A DNA stretch of 64,000 nt from Chloroflexota bacterium (GCA_016223085.1 JACRPS010000010.1:62001-126000); one strand, 5' to 3'; shown: positions 1 through 8,136, counted from the stretch's first letter. The notes: generated by a model not told the origin, from the letters alone. Numbers and translations: made by a program.

Positions 1-1015
1 TCGGTAGGCCGGTGCTTGGTCCCATGCGTGTTACGTCCCAGACGACAATCGGGATTTCGGCGAAGTAGGCCAGACCGGCAAACTCCGACATCAGGCTGAT
101 GCCGGGGCCGCTGGTGGCAGTCATCGCCCGCGCGCCGGCCCAGCCTGCGCCAACGATCATACCGATGGCCGCGATTTCATCTTCCGCCTGCACGATGGCG
201 ACGGTATCCTTGCCGGTCACGGGGTCGCGGCGCAGGTGTTTGTAGTCCAACATCGCATCCACGAGGCTGGTGGACGGGGTGATCGGATACCAGGCGGTCA
301 CTGTCACACCGCCGAACAGCGCACCCAGCGCCGCCGCTTCGTTACCGGTGATGATGATTTTGCCTTTGGTTTTATCCATCGGCTCGATATGGAAACGGTC
401 AAGCTTTTGCAGGTTATCAGCCGCCCAGTGGTACGCTGCTTCCACCACCTGATAGTTCATCTGCACCGGCTTTGGCTTGCCGTTAAACTGGTCACTCAAC
501 GCCTGATGAATCGTCTCCAGCGGGATGTCGTACAGCTTCGCCACCACGCCGACGTAAACCATGTTGCTGACTTGTTCGCGGCGTTCGGTCGGGATGTCAA
601 ACTGCCGGACGGTATCCTTGACCGGTACTTCGTAATAAATGATGTCCGAACGCGATTTGGTCCAGTTCCATTCCTGCGGCAGAATACACACGCCGCCGGG
701 CGGCAGGTTAACAATATCCTCAGCAGCGGTCATTTCGTTAAAGGTGACGACGATTTCCACCCGCGACCGCCGGGCCGTATACCCATCCTTGCTGACGCGA
801 ATGGTGTACCACGTGGGCAGCCCCTTGATGTTCGACGGGAACAGGTTCTTGCCGTTGACCGGGATACCCATCTTAAACAGCGCCCGTACGATGGTGCTGT
901 TGGAAGTCTGGCTGCCGGAGCCGTTTTTGGTGGCAACCATAAACGAGAAGTCGTTCACAATCCGTTCGCCGGTCTGCTGCATCTGCGACTCGGCAGGTAG
1001 ATCAATAACGCCCAT
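1..1015 (-). CDS. korA: 2-oxoacid:ferredoxin oxidoreductase alpha subunit, KorA type (partial, runs off the left edge)
   Basis: Oxidatively decarboxylates a 2-oxoacid (2-oxoglutarate or pyruvate) to the acyl-CoA and passes electrons to ferredoxin in the cytoplasm. Only the first ~338 residues are in the window. They show a gamma-type domain fused at the N-terminus (about 20-190, with GSGSQTSNS and PSNIKGLPTW) followed by the thiamine-diphosphate PYR domain, carrying the signature YPITPST near residue 240 and MGPSTGLP at the edge. The gamma-alpha fusion is the usual KorA layout; the beta subunit would lie beyond the left edge. The ATG at 1015 is preceded by AAGGGG six bases upstream. It follows the GntR gene by 41 bp in the same direction, so the two are probably co-transcribed. 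The substrate cannot be decided from this fragment. Confidence 0.88.
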   Translation of the reverse strand, partial: MGVIDLPAESQMQQTGERIVNDFSFMVATKNGSGSQTSNSTIVRALFKMGIPVNGKNLFPSNIKGLPTWYTIRVSKDGYTARRSRVEIVVTFNEMTAAEDIVNLPPGGVCILPQEWNWTKSRSDIIYYEVPVKDTVRQFDIPTERREQVSNMVYVGVVAKLYDIPLETIHQALSDQFNGKPKPVQMNYQVVEAAYHWAADNLQKLDRFHIEPMDKTKGKIIITGNEAAALGALFGGVTVTAWYPITPSTSLVDAMLDYKHLRRDPVTGKDTVAIVQAEDEIAAIGMIVGAGWAGARAMTATSGPGISLMSEFAGLAYFAEIPIVVWDVTRMGPSTGLP

Positions 1016-1056
1016 TGTTTTCCCCTTGCGCGGCGTCCGCGCTGCACTCCATGAAC

Positions 1057-1779
1057 CTATTCGGTGACTTCAGACGATAATGCAACCGCGCCGTTCTCCA
1101 TGCCCTGCATTCGCGGCTGGTGACGAAGCAGGCGCGTGTGCTCCATGAACGCTGCCCTGGCCGCGTCGAAATCACCGGCACAAATCGCGTCGAGAATGCG
1201 TTCATGATAATCCCAGACGGTGGTATGGTAAGCGTAATCGGCATAGCGGTTCAGTTCGACCGCTTCATAAGCGTCCCAGTAGGCTTCCAGCAGCCCCAGG
1301 ACAAACGGATTTTCCAGCCGCCTGAAGATGCCCAGGTGGAAGGCGCGGTGTTCTTCGGATGGTATGCGGATCCACTGGCTGCTTAGTTTCACCCGCGCTG
1401 CTACAATCGTCTGCCGCAGGTCGGCGAGGTCATCTGCTGTCAGCCGGGAACACGCTTCGTTCCAGAAGGACACTTCCAGGTGCGTCCGCAAGGCGCTGAA
1501 CTGCTCAAAGAAGTGGAGATCGGTCGCCAACGCGTAAAACAGGCTCAGACGCACCGCCGGGGTAAAGCTGTATTCTTTCAGCCGGGTGCCGGTTTTCGAG
1601 CGTACTTCCACTAACCCTAACGCTCGTGCCACCTCCAGCTGTTCCCGGACCTTGCTCACACTGATGCCCAGGTTGTTCGGGTCCTGCAGTTCGCTGATGG
1701 TTGGCAGACGGTCACCCGGCTGAAAGCCATGTTTGATAATGTAATTCAGGAGATCAGACTCAAGTTCGATGTCGGCCAT
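1057..1779 (-). CDS. GntR/FadR-family transcriptional regulator (FCD domain)
   Basis: DNA-binding metabolite-responsive regulator of 240 residues, a normal length for the FadR subgroup. Residues 1-70 form the winged helix (PGDRLPTISEL, then a recognition helix around SVSKVREQLEVARALGLVEV and the wing RSKTGTRL). Residues 80-230 are an all-helical FCD ligand domain with histidines in EEHRAFHLGIF, WDYHERILDAI and EHTRLL that fit the metal/carboxylate ligand positions of that family. It is the first gene of a leftward unit that continues into the 2-oxoacid oxidoreductase, so it may control 2-oxoacid or organic acid catabolism and itself. The effector is unknown. A good promoter and a repeated TGATGAAT motif lie directly upstream. 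Confidence 0.88.
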   Translation of the reverse strand: MADIELESDLLNYIIKHGFQPGDRLPTISELQDPNNLGISVSKVREQLEVARALGLVEVRSKTGTRLKEYSFTPAVRLSLFYALATDLHFFEQFSALRTHLEVSFWNEACSRLTADDLADLRQTIVAARVKLSSQWIRIPSEEHRAFHLGIFRRLENPFVLGLLEAYWDAYEAVELNRYADYAYHTTVWDYHERILDAICAGDFDAARAAFMEHTRLLRHQPRMQGMENGAVALSSEVTE

Positions 1780-1790
1780 CCGGTTTCATT

Positions 1791-1820
1791 TCATCTGATG
1801 AATCATATTGATTGATGAAT
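1791..1820. promoter_or_regulatory. candidate operator of the GntR regulator
   Basis: TGATGAAT occurs twice 17 bp apart (1796-1803 and 1813-1820), and TCATC-T-GATGA at 1791-1801 is a perfect palindrome around a central base. The block lies just downstream of the promoter at 1823-1851, between it and the start codon, where a repressor would block transcription. That this regulator binds it is inference. Confidence 0.35.
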
Positions 1821-1822
1821 AG

Positions 1823-1851
1823 AGTTTAACACGGATTGGCGTTTCTGTCTA
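1823..1851 (-). promoter_or_regulatory. promoter of the GntR-korA unit
   Basis: On the minus strand TAGACA (1846-1851) and TAAACT (1823-1828) are separated by 17 bp, a good match to a housekeeping sigma promoter, about 45 bp upstream of the GntR start. Confidence 0.55.
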
Positions 1852-1978
1852 TATCATGAGGCGCTGTTTTTATGAGAAATGCACGAACTTTAAGGACAGC
1901 GGTTAGTAGCAGTTGGGGAATAACCAATTAATTGCCCCCGCGCGGCGCTTCGTCGGCGCGGCGGCTTCGCACAACCAG

Positions 1979-2614
1979 TTAACTATGCACCGCCAGCGCA
2001 GCCTGTACGCTATCCGCGATTTGGACAAAATGCCCGTTGTTAAACTGGAAGTCCAGGTTATCCATGTCAATTCGCAGCACCGGGCAGGCCGTCCAGTCGT
2101 CTATCCAGCGGTTGTAGAGGCGGTTCAGGCGTTCCAGATATTCCGGCGAAATGTTGCGCTCGAACTCGCGCCCGCGCTTGTTGATGTGCGCCAGCAGTGT
2201 GTCTACGCTGGCCTGCAAATAGATGATGAGATCGGGCGGCGGCACAAACGCACGAATCGCATCGTACAGCCGGCGGTAAGCGTCGTAATCACGTTCGGCC
2301 ATGTGCCCCTGCTCGTACAGGTTGCAGGCGAACACTTCCGCATCCTCATACACCGTCCGGTCCTGTACGACGCTGCCGGGATGCTGCAACAGTTGGTGAT
2401 GGTGTTCCAGCCGCTTGCCGAGGAAAAACACCTGCGAATGAAAGCTCCACCGCGTCATATCGGCGTAGAAGTCGGCCAGATACGGGTTTTCGGCGTTGGC
2501 CTCGTAGAACGGCTGCCAGCCGAACACCTCTGCCAGCCTGCCGGTCAGCGTGCTTTTGCCCGCGCCGATATTGCCGGCGATGGCGACAAAATAGGTCGGT
2601 TGTGGGTTGTGCAT
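1979..2614 (-). CDS. deoxynucleoside kinase (dGK/dAK-like)
   Basis: Phosphorylates deoxynucleosides from ATP for dNTP salvage in the cytoplasm. The 211-residue protein has the P-loop GNIGAGKS at about 13-20, the substrate-contact motif QDRTVYEDAEVF near 90-105 (the D-R-[ST] family motif followed by YEDAxVF) and a LID-type KRGREFERN segment near 150-160. Length and motif order match bacterial deoxyguanosine/deoxyadenosine kinases; which base is preferred is not visible. The ATG is preceded by AGGA with a 7-base gap. It is read leftward as a single gene, separated from the divergent transsulfuration gene by a repeat-filled 198 bp. Confidence 0.88.
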   Translation of the reverse strand: MHNPQPTYFVAIAGNIGAGKSTLTGRLAEVFGWQPFYEANAENPYLADFYADMTRWSFHSQVFFLGKRLEHHHQLLQHPGSVVQDRTVYEDAEVFACNLYEQGHMAERDYDAYRRLYDAIRAFVPPPDLIIYLQASVDTLLAHINKRGREFERNISPEYLERLNRLYNRWIDDWTACPVLRIDMDNLDFQFNNGHFVQIADSVQAALAVHS

Positions 2615-2644
2615 GGATAATTCCTGTTTTTGAATAATTCATAT

Positions 2645-2674
2645 GTAGGGACGGGTTTATAAACCCGCCCCTAC
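2645..2674. repeat. dispersed palindrome, copy 1
   Basis: 30 bp; left arm GTAGGGACGGGTTTA, right arm its near-complete reverse complement ending CCCCTAC. Outer arms are shared with 13 other copies, inner arms are specific to this one. Lies between the divergent deoxynucleoside kinase and transsulfuration genes. Confidence 0.85.
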
Positions 2675-2708
2675 GGACAATCGAGGTTACGAAGACTGCG
2701 AAAAGGGC

Positions 2709-2763
2709 ATCACTGAAAGCTGATGGCTGATTGCCACTGACCAATCGCTAACAGCCAACCGCC
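2709..2763. repeat. ACTGA-type low-complexity repeat
   Basis: Degenerate tandem of ACTGAAAGCTGATGGCTGA-like units upstream of the transsulfuration gene. Similar units occur near 6541, 40449 and 47747. Confidence 0.5.
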
Positions 2764-2812
2764 ACTTGCTGTTATACTTCTGCCCGGCTTATTTGACAAG
2801 TGGATTGGGACT

Positions 2813-3946
2813 ATGACTCAAGACTATCACTTTGACACGCTCGCCATTCACGCGGGGCAGGAACCCGACCCGACCACCGGCGCGATCATGACGCCGATTT
2901 ACCAGACTTCGACCTACGTGCAGGCCGCACCCGCCGAACACAAGGGCTACGAGTACAGCCGCACCGATAACCCCACTCGCGCCGCGCTGGAAAATTGTGT
3001 CGCGGTCATCGAAGGCGGGCGCTATGGTCTGGCCTTCAGCAGCGGCATGGCCGCGATTGACACCGTGCTGCGCCTGTTTAACCCCGGCGATCACATCCTC
3101 GTCGGCAGCGACGTGTATGGCGGCACGTATCGGCTGTTTGAGCGTGTTTACGCCCGCTACGGCCTGCGCTTTAGCTGGGTGGATTTATCGAACGTGGATG
3201 CCGTGCGCGCGGCTATCACACCCCAAACCAAACTGCTCTGGCTGGAAACGCCCACCAATCCGCTGATGTCCATCGCCGACATCGCGGCGCTGGCGGAACT
3301 GAAGGCGCAGCAGGTGCTGGTCGGCGTGGACAACACCTTCGCCAGCCCGGCCATTCAGCAACCGCTTTTGCTCGGCGCGGACATCGTGATGCACAGCAGC
3401 ACCAAGTATCTCGGCGGCCACAGCGACGTGGTGGGCGGCGTGCTGGCGCTCAACGACGACAAACTGTACGCCGATCTCAAGTTCCTGCAAAATGCCGTCG
3501 GCGCGGTTCCCGCGCCGCTGGACTGCTTTCTGGTGCTGCGCGGCATCAAAACGCTGCACGTCCGTATGGAACGCCACAGCGCCAACGCCCTGCAAATTGC
3601 GCGCTTTCTGGACGATCATCCCGCCGTGCAAAAGGTGCTGTACCCCGGCCTCGAATCGCACCCGGGCTATGAGATTGCGAAGCGCCAGATGCGCGGCTTC
3701 GGCGGCATGATCTCGTTTATCCTGGACAGCCCCGAAGCCGCCAAACGGATGGTCAGTCGTACTAAAATCTTTGCGCTGGCGGAAAGCCTCGGCGGGGTGG
3801 AAAGCCTGATCGAACACCCCTACAGCATGACGCACGCCAGCACCGCCACCAGCCCGATTGCGGTACCGCCGGCGCTGGTGCGCCTCAGCGTCGGCATCGA
3901 ACACGTGGATGACCTAATTGACGACTTGCGTCAGGCGTTGAGTTAA
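2813..3946 (+). CDS. PLP-dependent transsulfuration enzyme (cystathionine gamma-synthase/gamma-lyase family)
   Basis: Cytoplasmic Cys/Met metabolism enzyme of 377 residues, the normal length. It has the full family pattern: FDTLAIHAGQEPD at the N-terminus, the phosphate/substrate segment YSRTDNPTR near 45, SSGMAAI near 80, and the PLP lysine at about K198 in HSSTKYLGGHSD. Sequence alone does not separate gamma-synthase, gamma-lyase and beta-lyase activity in this family. A cystathionine beta-synthase 2.6 kb away suggests it could act as the lyase in a reverse transsulfuration route from homocysteine to cysteine; that is inference. A TATACT at 2773-2778 may be its -10 box. Confidence 0.88.
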   Translation: MTQDYHFDTLAIHAGQEPDPTTGAIMTPIYQTSTYVQAAPAEHKGYEYSRTDNPTRAALENCVAVIEGGRYGLAFSSGMAAIDTVLRLFNPGDHILVGSDVYGGTYRLFERVYARYGLRFSWVDLSNVDAVRAAITPQTKLLWLETPTNPLMSIADIAALAELKAQQVLVGVDNTFASPAIQQPLLLGADIVMHSSTKYLGGHSDVVGGVLALNDDKLYADLKFLQNAVGAVPAPLDCFLVLRGIKTLHVRMERHSANALQIARFLDDHPAVQKVLYPGLESHPGYEIAKRQMRGFGGMISFILDSPEAAKRMVSRTKIFALAESLGGVESLIEHPYSMTHASTATSPIAVPPALVRLSVGIEHVDDLIDDLRQALS

Positions 3947-4038
3947 TGAGTTTTGATACAATCAAATGACACGAAGTTAGGTGTTTTTTAGAGACAGGCT
4001 GATAAGGGCAGGGGATAAAGCTGGAACTTGTTCCCTAA

Positions 4039-4959
4039 CTAACTTCTCAAATTCAGTATATCTCTTGCAGAGACGAAGGAGGTACCACGTCTGGAAAATC
4101 CCGATATTTTGTTACGTAACAAGTCCTGAAGTGTAAGATTTGTTCTTGGATCCAGTGTGAGGTAAAGATCGTCACCATCCATCAAGATAATGCACTTTGA
4201 GTCGTTTGCAGTGCGGATTGCTCCTTCGGTAAATCCGGTAATTGAGATCATAAGTCCCCTGGTCCCCTTCATGCGGCGCTCAATTTTAGTCTGAAACCAA
4301 GAAACTTCTTTAGGTTCTACCTTACTCTGTGTCCATTTGGCCTCAACTAAATAATGTACTTTGTCAAGTTCAAATGCTCCGTCTATTTGTTCGTCCTTTA
4401 GTGCAAACGCCTCTTGCGGATTCAGATTCTCAAATTCGAAAAAATCGTGCAACAGGTTTTCAAATTCATGACCTCTTCTGTGAGGATCAGACAACAAAAC
4501 CAAGCCTGCATATCTATTACATAACGCTTCCCTTTTTTGAAATTGTAACACTGTTTCATTCTGAATCTGAACCTGCTTTGCGCGTGTTTCTATTTCGGTC
4601 TGTTTCTCCTTTTGCTTTTTATCATGTTCCTCTACCAGACGCGCCAATTCAATAACACATTGTCTTGCATCTTCAACAGAGTCAGCCGTACTAAAACTTG
4701 ACCACTTAACTAACTGTTGGAGCATACGCCGAAGTGGACCAAAACCTTGACTATCCGGCAATATCAATAGATTTTCAATTAGCTCATCTACAGCAACACG
4801 CTTTGAATTCTCTCTCAGTGTACCTCGTGCTTTGTCAAGTAGTGGTTTTGGCACATCACAACTTTGCAAAAACTGTAAAAGCGCATCTTTATACCAAAAT
4901 ACTGTAATCAATGTCTTTTTTAGTTGAAACTGGATTTCAATAGGGAATTCATGTCTCAT
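4039..4959 (-). CDS. Mrr-like restriction endonuclease-fold protein
   Basis: 306 residues. The C-terminal part (about 165-270) looks like a PD-(D/E)XK nuclease of the Mrr_cat kind: RRGHEFENLLHDFFE, then the catalytic pattern EQIDGAF...VHYLVEAKW (Asp and Glu-x-Lys), then a QTKIERRMKGTRGLMIS strand-helix segment. The middle (115-160) is charged and probably coiled coil (EEHDKKQKEKQTEIETRAK). The first 100 residues I do not recognise. Its base composition is strikingly AT-rich next to its GC-rich neighbours, and it stands alone with its own promoter, both suggesting horizontal transfer. It could be a type IV-like modified-DNA nuclease or an orphan defence/repair nuclease; no methylase is next to it. 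Confidence 0.72.
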   Translation of the reverse strand: MRHEFPIEIQFQLKKTLITVFWYKDALLQFLQSCDVPKPLLDKARGTLRENSKRVAVDELIENLLILPDSQGFGPLRRMLQQLVKWSSFSTADSVEDARQCVIELARLVEEHDKKQKEKQTEIETRAKQVQIQNETVLQFQKREALCNRYAGLVLLSDPHRRGHEFENLLHDFFEFENLNPQEAFALKDEQIDGAFELDKVHYLVEAKWTQSKVEPKEVSWFQTKIERRMKGTRGLMISITGFTEGAIRTANDSKCIILMDGDDLYLTLDPRTNLTLQDLLRNKISGFSRRGTSFVSARDILNLRS

Positions 4960-4995
4960 TTGATACAGCCTCGAAGAGTTAACAAACTAAGAAAC

Positions 4996-5023
4996 ATTAT
5001 AATACTTTTATGGTCAACAACAA
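4996..5023 (-). promoter_or_regulatory. promoter of the Mrr-like gene
   Basis: On the minus strand TTGTTG (5018-5023) and a perfect TATAAT (4996-5001) are separated by 16 bp, about 37 bp before the start codon, in an AT-rich leader. Confidence 0.55.
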
Positions 5024-5074
5024 CTTTGAAATTACAAGAGTACGGCGCGCCTTGCCTCTAAAACATATAGTCCT

Positions 5075-5539
5075 TCAATTCCCAGCCTTCTCATACCCAT
5101 ACAGCGGAAAGCCGTCGAGTTCATACGCCCGCACCTTCACGTAGCCGAACTTCTCGTAAAAGTGCTGGTTGCGGACAGCATACTGCGGCGTGTCCAGCGT
5201 CCATAGGCGGGCGGGATACGTTCGCTCAAGGAACTGCATCGCCTGCGAACCGATTCCGCGATTATGAAAAGCGGGGTCAACGAAAATCACGTCCAGGTGA
5301 TAATGCCCCTGTCCCCTGTCAAACACGACAATTCCGCCGATACACTGTCCATCACAGACAATCTTGTATGTCTCGTCCTGCTCGATCTTCGCTCGCATCT
5401 CGTTAACCGAGTCGTAACCTGGCGGGCCGCCGATTTCGACCCCAGGGTAAATCTCAGCGTCACTATGGAACGCCGCGATCTGTGCCCTGACCAGGGCTTC
5501 CGCGTCAGCAGCAGTTGCCCGTTCAATAGAAAGGTTCAT
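5075..5539 (-). CDS. GNAT family N-acetyltransferase
   Basis: Acetyl-CoA dependent acyltransferase of 154 residues. The acetyl-CoA binding motif A is clear in VIFVDPAFHNRGIGSQAMQF (about 90-109), preceded by the beta strand GGIVVFDRGQGHYHLDVIFV and followed by NQHFYEKFGYVK, the usual motif B. The substrate cannot be predicted. It stands between the AT-rich Mrr-like gene and a 370-bp noncoding stretch, with no clear operon partner. Confidence 0.85.
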   Translation of the reverse strand: MNLSIERATAADAEALVRAQIAAFHSDAEIYPGVEIGGPPGYDSVNEMRAKIEQDETYKIVCDGQCIGGIVVFDRGQGHYHLDVIFVDPAFHNRGIGSQAMQFLERTYPARLWTLDTPQYAVRNQHFYEKFGYVKVRAYELDGFPLYGYEKAGN

Positions 5540-5909
5540 AACCGCTGTCTTTCGTGAAAATCAAAAAAAAACGAGAACAAATGTTCACCGCCGCTTCGCT
5601 TTTTTGGCTTACAATGAGGGTATGACCACACCTGTTTGCACCCCAAACCCCTTACCCAAACCCGCCGCCTTCCGCTGGCGCGGCGTGAATATCTTACCGG
5701 TTTCAACATTTTGCAGCAAACTCGGCAAAGTCAGCAGCAGCTACCCCTCCCCTCCGCCGCTGCTGAAATTGCAGATCATGAGTTGCCGCCGCAATCCCCC
5801 GGCGGCAGCAGCAAATCGTATTTCTGTTCTCTGTACCTCCGCGCCTCTGCGTCTCCGTGTTACGTTTTTTTTCTTTCCCTTCGCGCCTTTGCCCCTTTGC
5901 AGCTTTGCG
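5540..5909. other. 370-bp stretch without a convincing gene; possible gene remnant plus two low-complexity repeats
   Basis: On the plus strand TACAATGAGGGT precedes an ATG at 5622 that opens a short proline-rich frame; a second plus frame stays open beside it, as a frameshifted remnant might, but I recognise no family. From about 5824 to 5909 there are two repetitive tracts. Read on the minus strand they are AACACGGAGACGCAGAGG-like and AACGCAAAGCTGCAAAGG-like runs, directly after the stop codon of the pseudouridine synthase. Confidence 0.4.
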
Positions 5910-6503
5910 TTACGTTTTTCTCCCCAACGCGCTGGCCCACAGCATATCGGCTTCGGGCTTCGTTAGTTCCCGCCATTCGCCCGGCTGCAAGCCTTCCAGC
6001 GTCACCGGCCCAACAGCCCAGCGCACCAGCCGCAGCGCGGGATGGCCGACCGCTGCCGTCATGCGCCGCACCTGTCGGTTGCGTCCTTCGGTAATGGTCA
6101 TCTTCAGCCAGCAGTCCGGCACGTTCTTGCGAAAGCGAATCGGCACGGGGCGTTCCGGCAGATCAGGCGGGGTTTCCAAAAGTTCGACCTGCGCCGGGCG
6201 TGTCCGGCCATCGTTCAGGTCAACGCCGGTACGCAGTTTGTCGAGCGCCGCCTCGTTGGGAATCCGCTCGACCTGCACCAGATAGGTACGCGGGTGATGA
6301 TATTCCGGGTTCAGCAGACGGGTTTTCAGCCGCGCCGAGTCGGTCAGAATCAACAGCCCTTCGCTGTCGAAGTCCAGCCGACCCGCCGCGTATACACCTT
6401 TCACCGTCACGAAATCGGCCAGCGTTGGGCGTCCCTGCGGGTCGGTGAACTGCGTCAGCACGCCATACGGCTTCCAGAATTTGATGATTTTGACAGGTTG
6501 CAT
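5910..6503 (-). CDS. rRNA pseudouridine synthase, RsuA/RluE type
   Basis: Isomerises a specific uridine in rRNA. From the chosen start the protein is 197 residues with no S4 domain, as in RluE. Motifs: FWKPYGVLTQF (K-P-x-G), the catalytic aspartate in AAGRLDFDSEGLLILT near residue 45, RTYLVQV, and the C-terminal EGRNRQVRRM typical of the family. An in-frame ATG at 6524 exists, but it lies inside a dispersed palindrome (6516-6542) and adds only seven unconserved residues, so I take MQPVKIIKFWKPYG at 6503. It follows the cystathionine beta-synthase gene in the same direction with a repeat between them. Confidence 0.87.
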   Translation of the reverse strand: MQPVKIIKFWKPYGVLTQFTDPQGRPTLADFVTVKGVYAAGRLDFDSEGLLILTDSARLKTRLLNPEYHHPRTYLVQVERIPNEAALDKLRTGVDLNDGRTRPAQVELLETPPDLPERPVPIRFRKNVPDCWLKMTITEGRNRQVRRMTAAVGHPALRLVRWAVGPVTLEGLQPGEWRELTKPEADMLWASALGRKT

Positions 6504-6515
6504 GATGGATATAAC

Positions 6516-6542
6516 AGGGGACATGGCACACCATGTCCCTAC
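6516..6542. repeat. dispersed palindrome, copy 2
   Basis: 27 bp; arms AGGGGACATGG and CCATGTCCCTAC around a 4-base centre. It lies just upstream of the pseudouridine synthase start and is followed at once by an ACTGAAAACCGATAACTGA-type repeat (6541-6569). Confidence 0.8.
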
Positions 6543-6569
6543 TGAAAACCGATAACTGAAAACTGATCA
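6541..6569. repeat. ACTGA-type low-complexity repeat
   Basis: Three degenerate units of the ACTGAAAAC kind abut the stop codon of the cystathionine beta-synthase gene. Confidence 0.5.
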
Positions 6570-8021
6570 CTATCTGCTTGCCAGAAAATCCAGCAAATCA
6601 ATCTGCGTGATGATGCCGACCACGCGCCGGTCGTCGCTGTTGGGAATTGGCTCGGTCACGAGCGCCACTTTCTCGGTGGTAAACACACTCATCATGACTT
6701 CAACCGGCGTTTCCGGCGCAAGGGTCGGCACGTTACTGACCACCACGCCCGCGTCCTGAATCGCCACCTTCGACGCCTCGCCGCCCGGCTGGCGCAGCAG
6801 GTAATTGAGCAGGCCGACTTCCGTCACCACGCCGAGCAGTTGGTCGCGTTCGCCCACCACCGGCAGTTGCGAGACATCCGCCTGCTTCAGCTTGGCGATC
6901 ACATCGCCTACCGACTCATCGCACCGCGCCACGATCAGTTCGTGCCGTGCCTTGCGCTCAAGCACCGCTTCGATGGGCGTTTCCACCCATTCGCTTTCGA
7001 GGAAGCGGTTTTCGCGCATCCAGTTGTCGTCAAAAACTTTACTCAAATAGCGCGAGCCGCTGTCCGGCAGGAGCACGATCACCAGCTTATCGGTTCCCAG
7101 GTTGCGGTCGCTGGCGTAGCGGAGCGCCCCGGCCACCGCGAAGCCACCGGACCCGCCGACGAACATGCCTTCTTCGCGCACCAGCCGCCGGGTCATCAGG
7201 AACGACTCTTTGTCGTTGACCTTCACCATGTCGTCAATCACGCTGAAGTCGTACACCGACGGGATAAAATCTTCGCCCACGCCTTCGACCTTGTAGGCGT
7301 GCGCCTCGGTCATTTTGCCGGTGTAGAAGTAGTCGTAAAGAATCGAGCCGATGGGGTCAACGCCGACGATCTGAATCTTGGGGTTCATCTGTTTCAGATA
7401 ACGCCCCACGCCGGTAATCGTGCCACCCGTGCCCATGCCGGCCACAAATACGTCAATCTTGCCCGCCGTCTGCCGCCAGATTTCCGGCCCGGTGGTTTCG
7501 TAATGCGTCTGTGGATTAACCGGGTTATGGTACTGGTTGGCGAGGATGCTGTTGGGTGTATCTTCCACAATCTGCCGGGCGACACTGTAATAGCTGCGCG
7601 GGTCGTCCGGCTCGACGTTAGTCGGCGTGACCACGACTTTCGCGCCGTAAGCGCGCAGCACGCGGATTTTTTCCTCCGACATTTTGTCCGGCATCACAAA
7701 CACACATTTGTAGCCTTTGATAGCTGCCGCGATTGCCAGCCCGACGCCGGTATTGCCGGACGTAGACTCAACAATCGTGCCGCCCGGTTTCAGCCTGTCC
7801 GCGCGTTCGGCATCTTCAATGATCGTAATGCCGATACGGTCTTTGACCGAGCCGCCCGGATTAAAATATTCAACCTTTGCCACAACCGAACAGCGTACGC
7901 CACGCGCCACGCGGTTCAGGCGCACCAGCGGAGTGTTGCCCATTGTGCCCAGGATATTGTCATAAATCTGCGGTTGAGTGGGAATATCCGTTGTTTGTTG
8001 GAGTCCATCGTTGATAACCAT
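6570..8021 (-). CDS. cbs: cystathionine beta-synthase with C-terminal CBS-domain pair
   Basis: PLP enzyme condensing serine and homocysteine to cystathionine, or acting as a cysteine synthase. Of 483 residues, 18-335 form the fold-type II catalytic domain: MGNTPLVRL, the PLP lysine K60 in NPGGSVKDR, STSGNTG for substrate binding, and GTGGTITGVGRYLK binding the PLP phosphate. Residues 350-483 are a tandem CBS pair (ARCDESVGDVIAKLKQADVS...VVGIITQIDLLDF) that normally binds adenosyl ligands and regulates activity. No heme domain is present, as in other bacterial forms. The domain pair separates it from plain CysK. Possible pathway partner: the transsulfuration enzyme at 2813-3946. Confidence 0.9.
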   Translation of the reverse strand: MVINDGLQQTTDIPTQPQIYDNILGTMGNTPLVRLNRVARGVRCSVVAKVEYFNPGGSVKDRIGITIIEDAERADRLKPGGTIVESTSGNTGVGLAIAAAIKGYKCVFVMPDKMSEEKIRVLRAYGAKVVVTPTNVEPDDPRSYYSVARQIVEDTPNSILANQYHNPVNPQTHYETTGPEIWRQTAGKIDVFVAGMGTGGTITGVGRYLKQMNPKIQIVGVDPIGSILYDYFYTGKMTEAHAYKVEGVGEDFIPSVYDFSVIDDMVKVNDKESFLMTRRLVREEGMFVGGSGGFAVAGALRYASDRNLGTDKLVIVLLPDSGSRYLSKVFDDNWMRENRFLESEWVETPIEAVLERKARHELIVARCDESVGDVIAKLKQADVSQLPVVGERDQLLGVVTEVGLLNYLLRQPGGEASKVAIQDAGVVVSNVPTLAPETPVEVMMSVFTTEKVALVTEPIPNSDDRRVVGIITQIDLLDFLASR

Positions 8022-8055
8022 ACCCGTTGCCCTTTATTCGCCAGACTGTTTTCAC

Positions 8056-8084
8056 AGTTTAATCGGCTCTCCGTGTCGCCACAA
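8056..8084 (-). promoter_or_regulatory. promoter of the cystathionine beta-synthase gene
   Basis: Minus-strand TTGTGG (8079-8084) and TAAACT (8056-8061) with 17-bp spacing, 35 bp upstream of the start codon. Confidence 0.5.
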
Positions 8085-8136
8085 GTGCTGACCAGGCCCA
8101 GGCATGGTACAATCAGCGCAGATTAAGGAGACTGCC

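Noticed and set aside
236-1000. 254-codon plus-strand open frame at the left edge
   Set aside because: Shadow of the partial 2-oxoacid:ferredoxin oxidoreductase gene, which reads through on the minus strand with clear family motifs.
4039-5539. A defence island around the Mrr-like gene
   Set aside because: Only one nuclease-like gene is present; the neighbours are a GNAT enzyme and metabolic genes.
6840-8126. 428-codon plus-strand open frame
   Set aside because: Antisense to cystathionine beta-synthase; composition rich in His/Arg/Ala with no recognisable motif.
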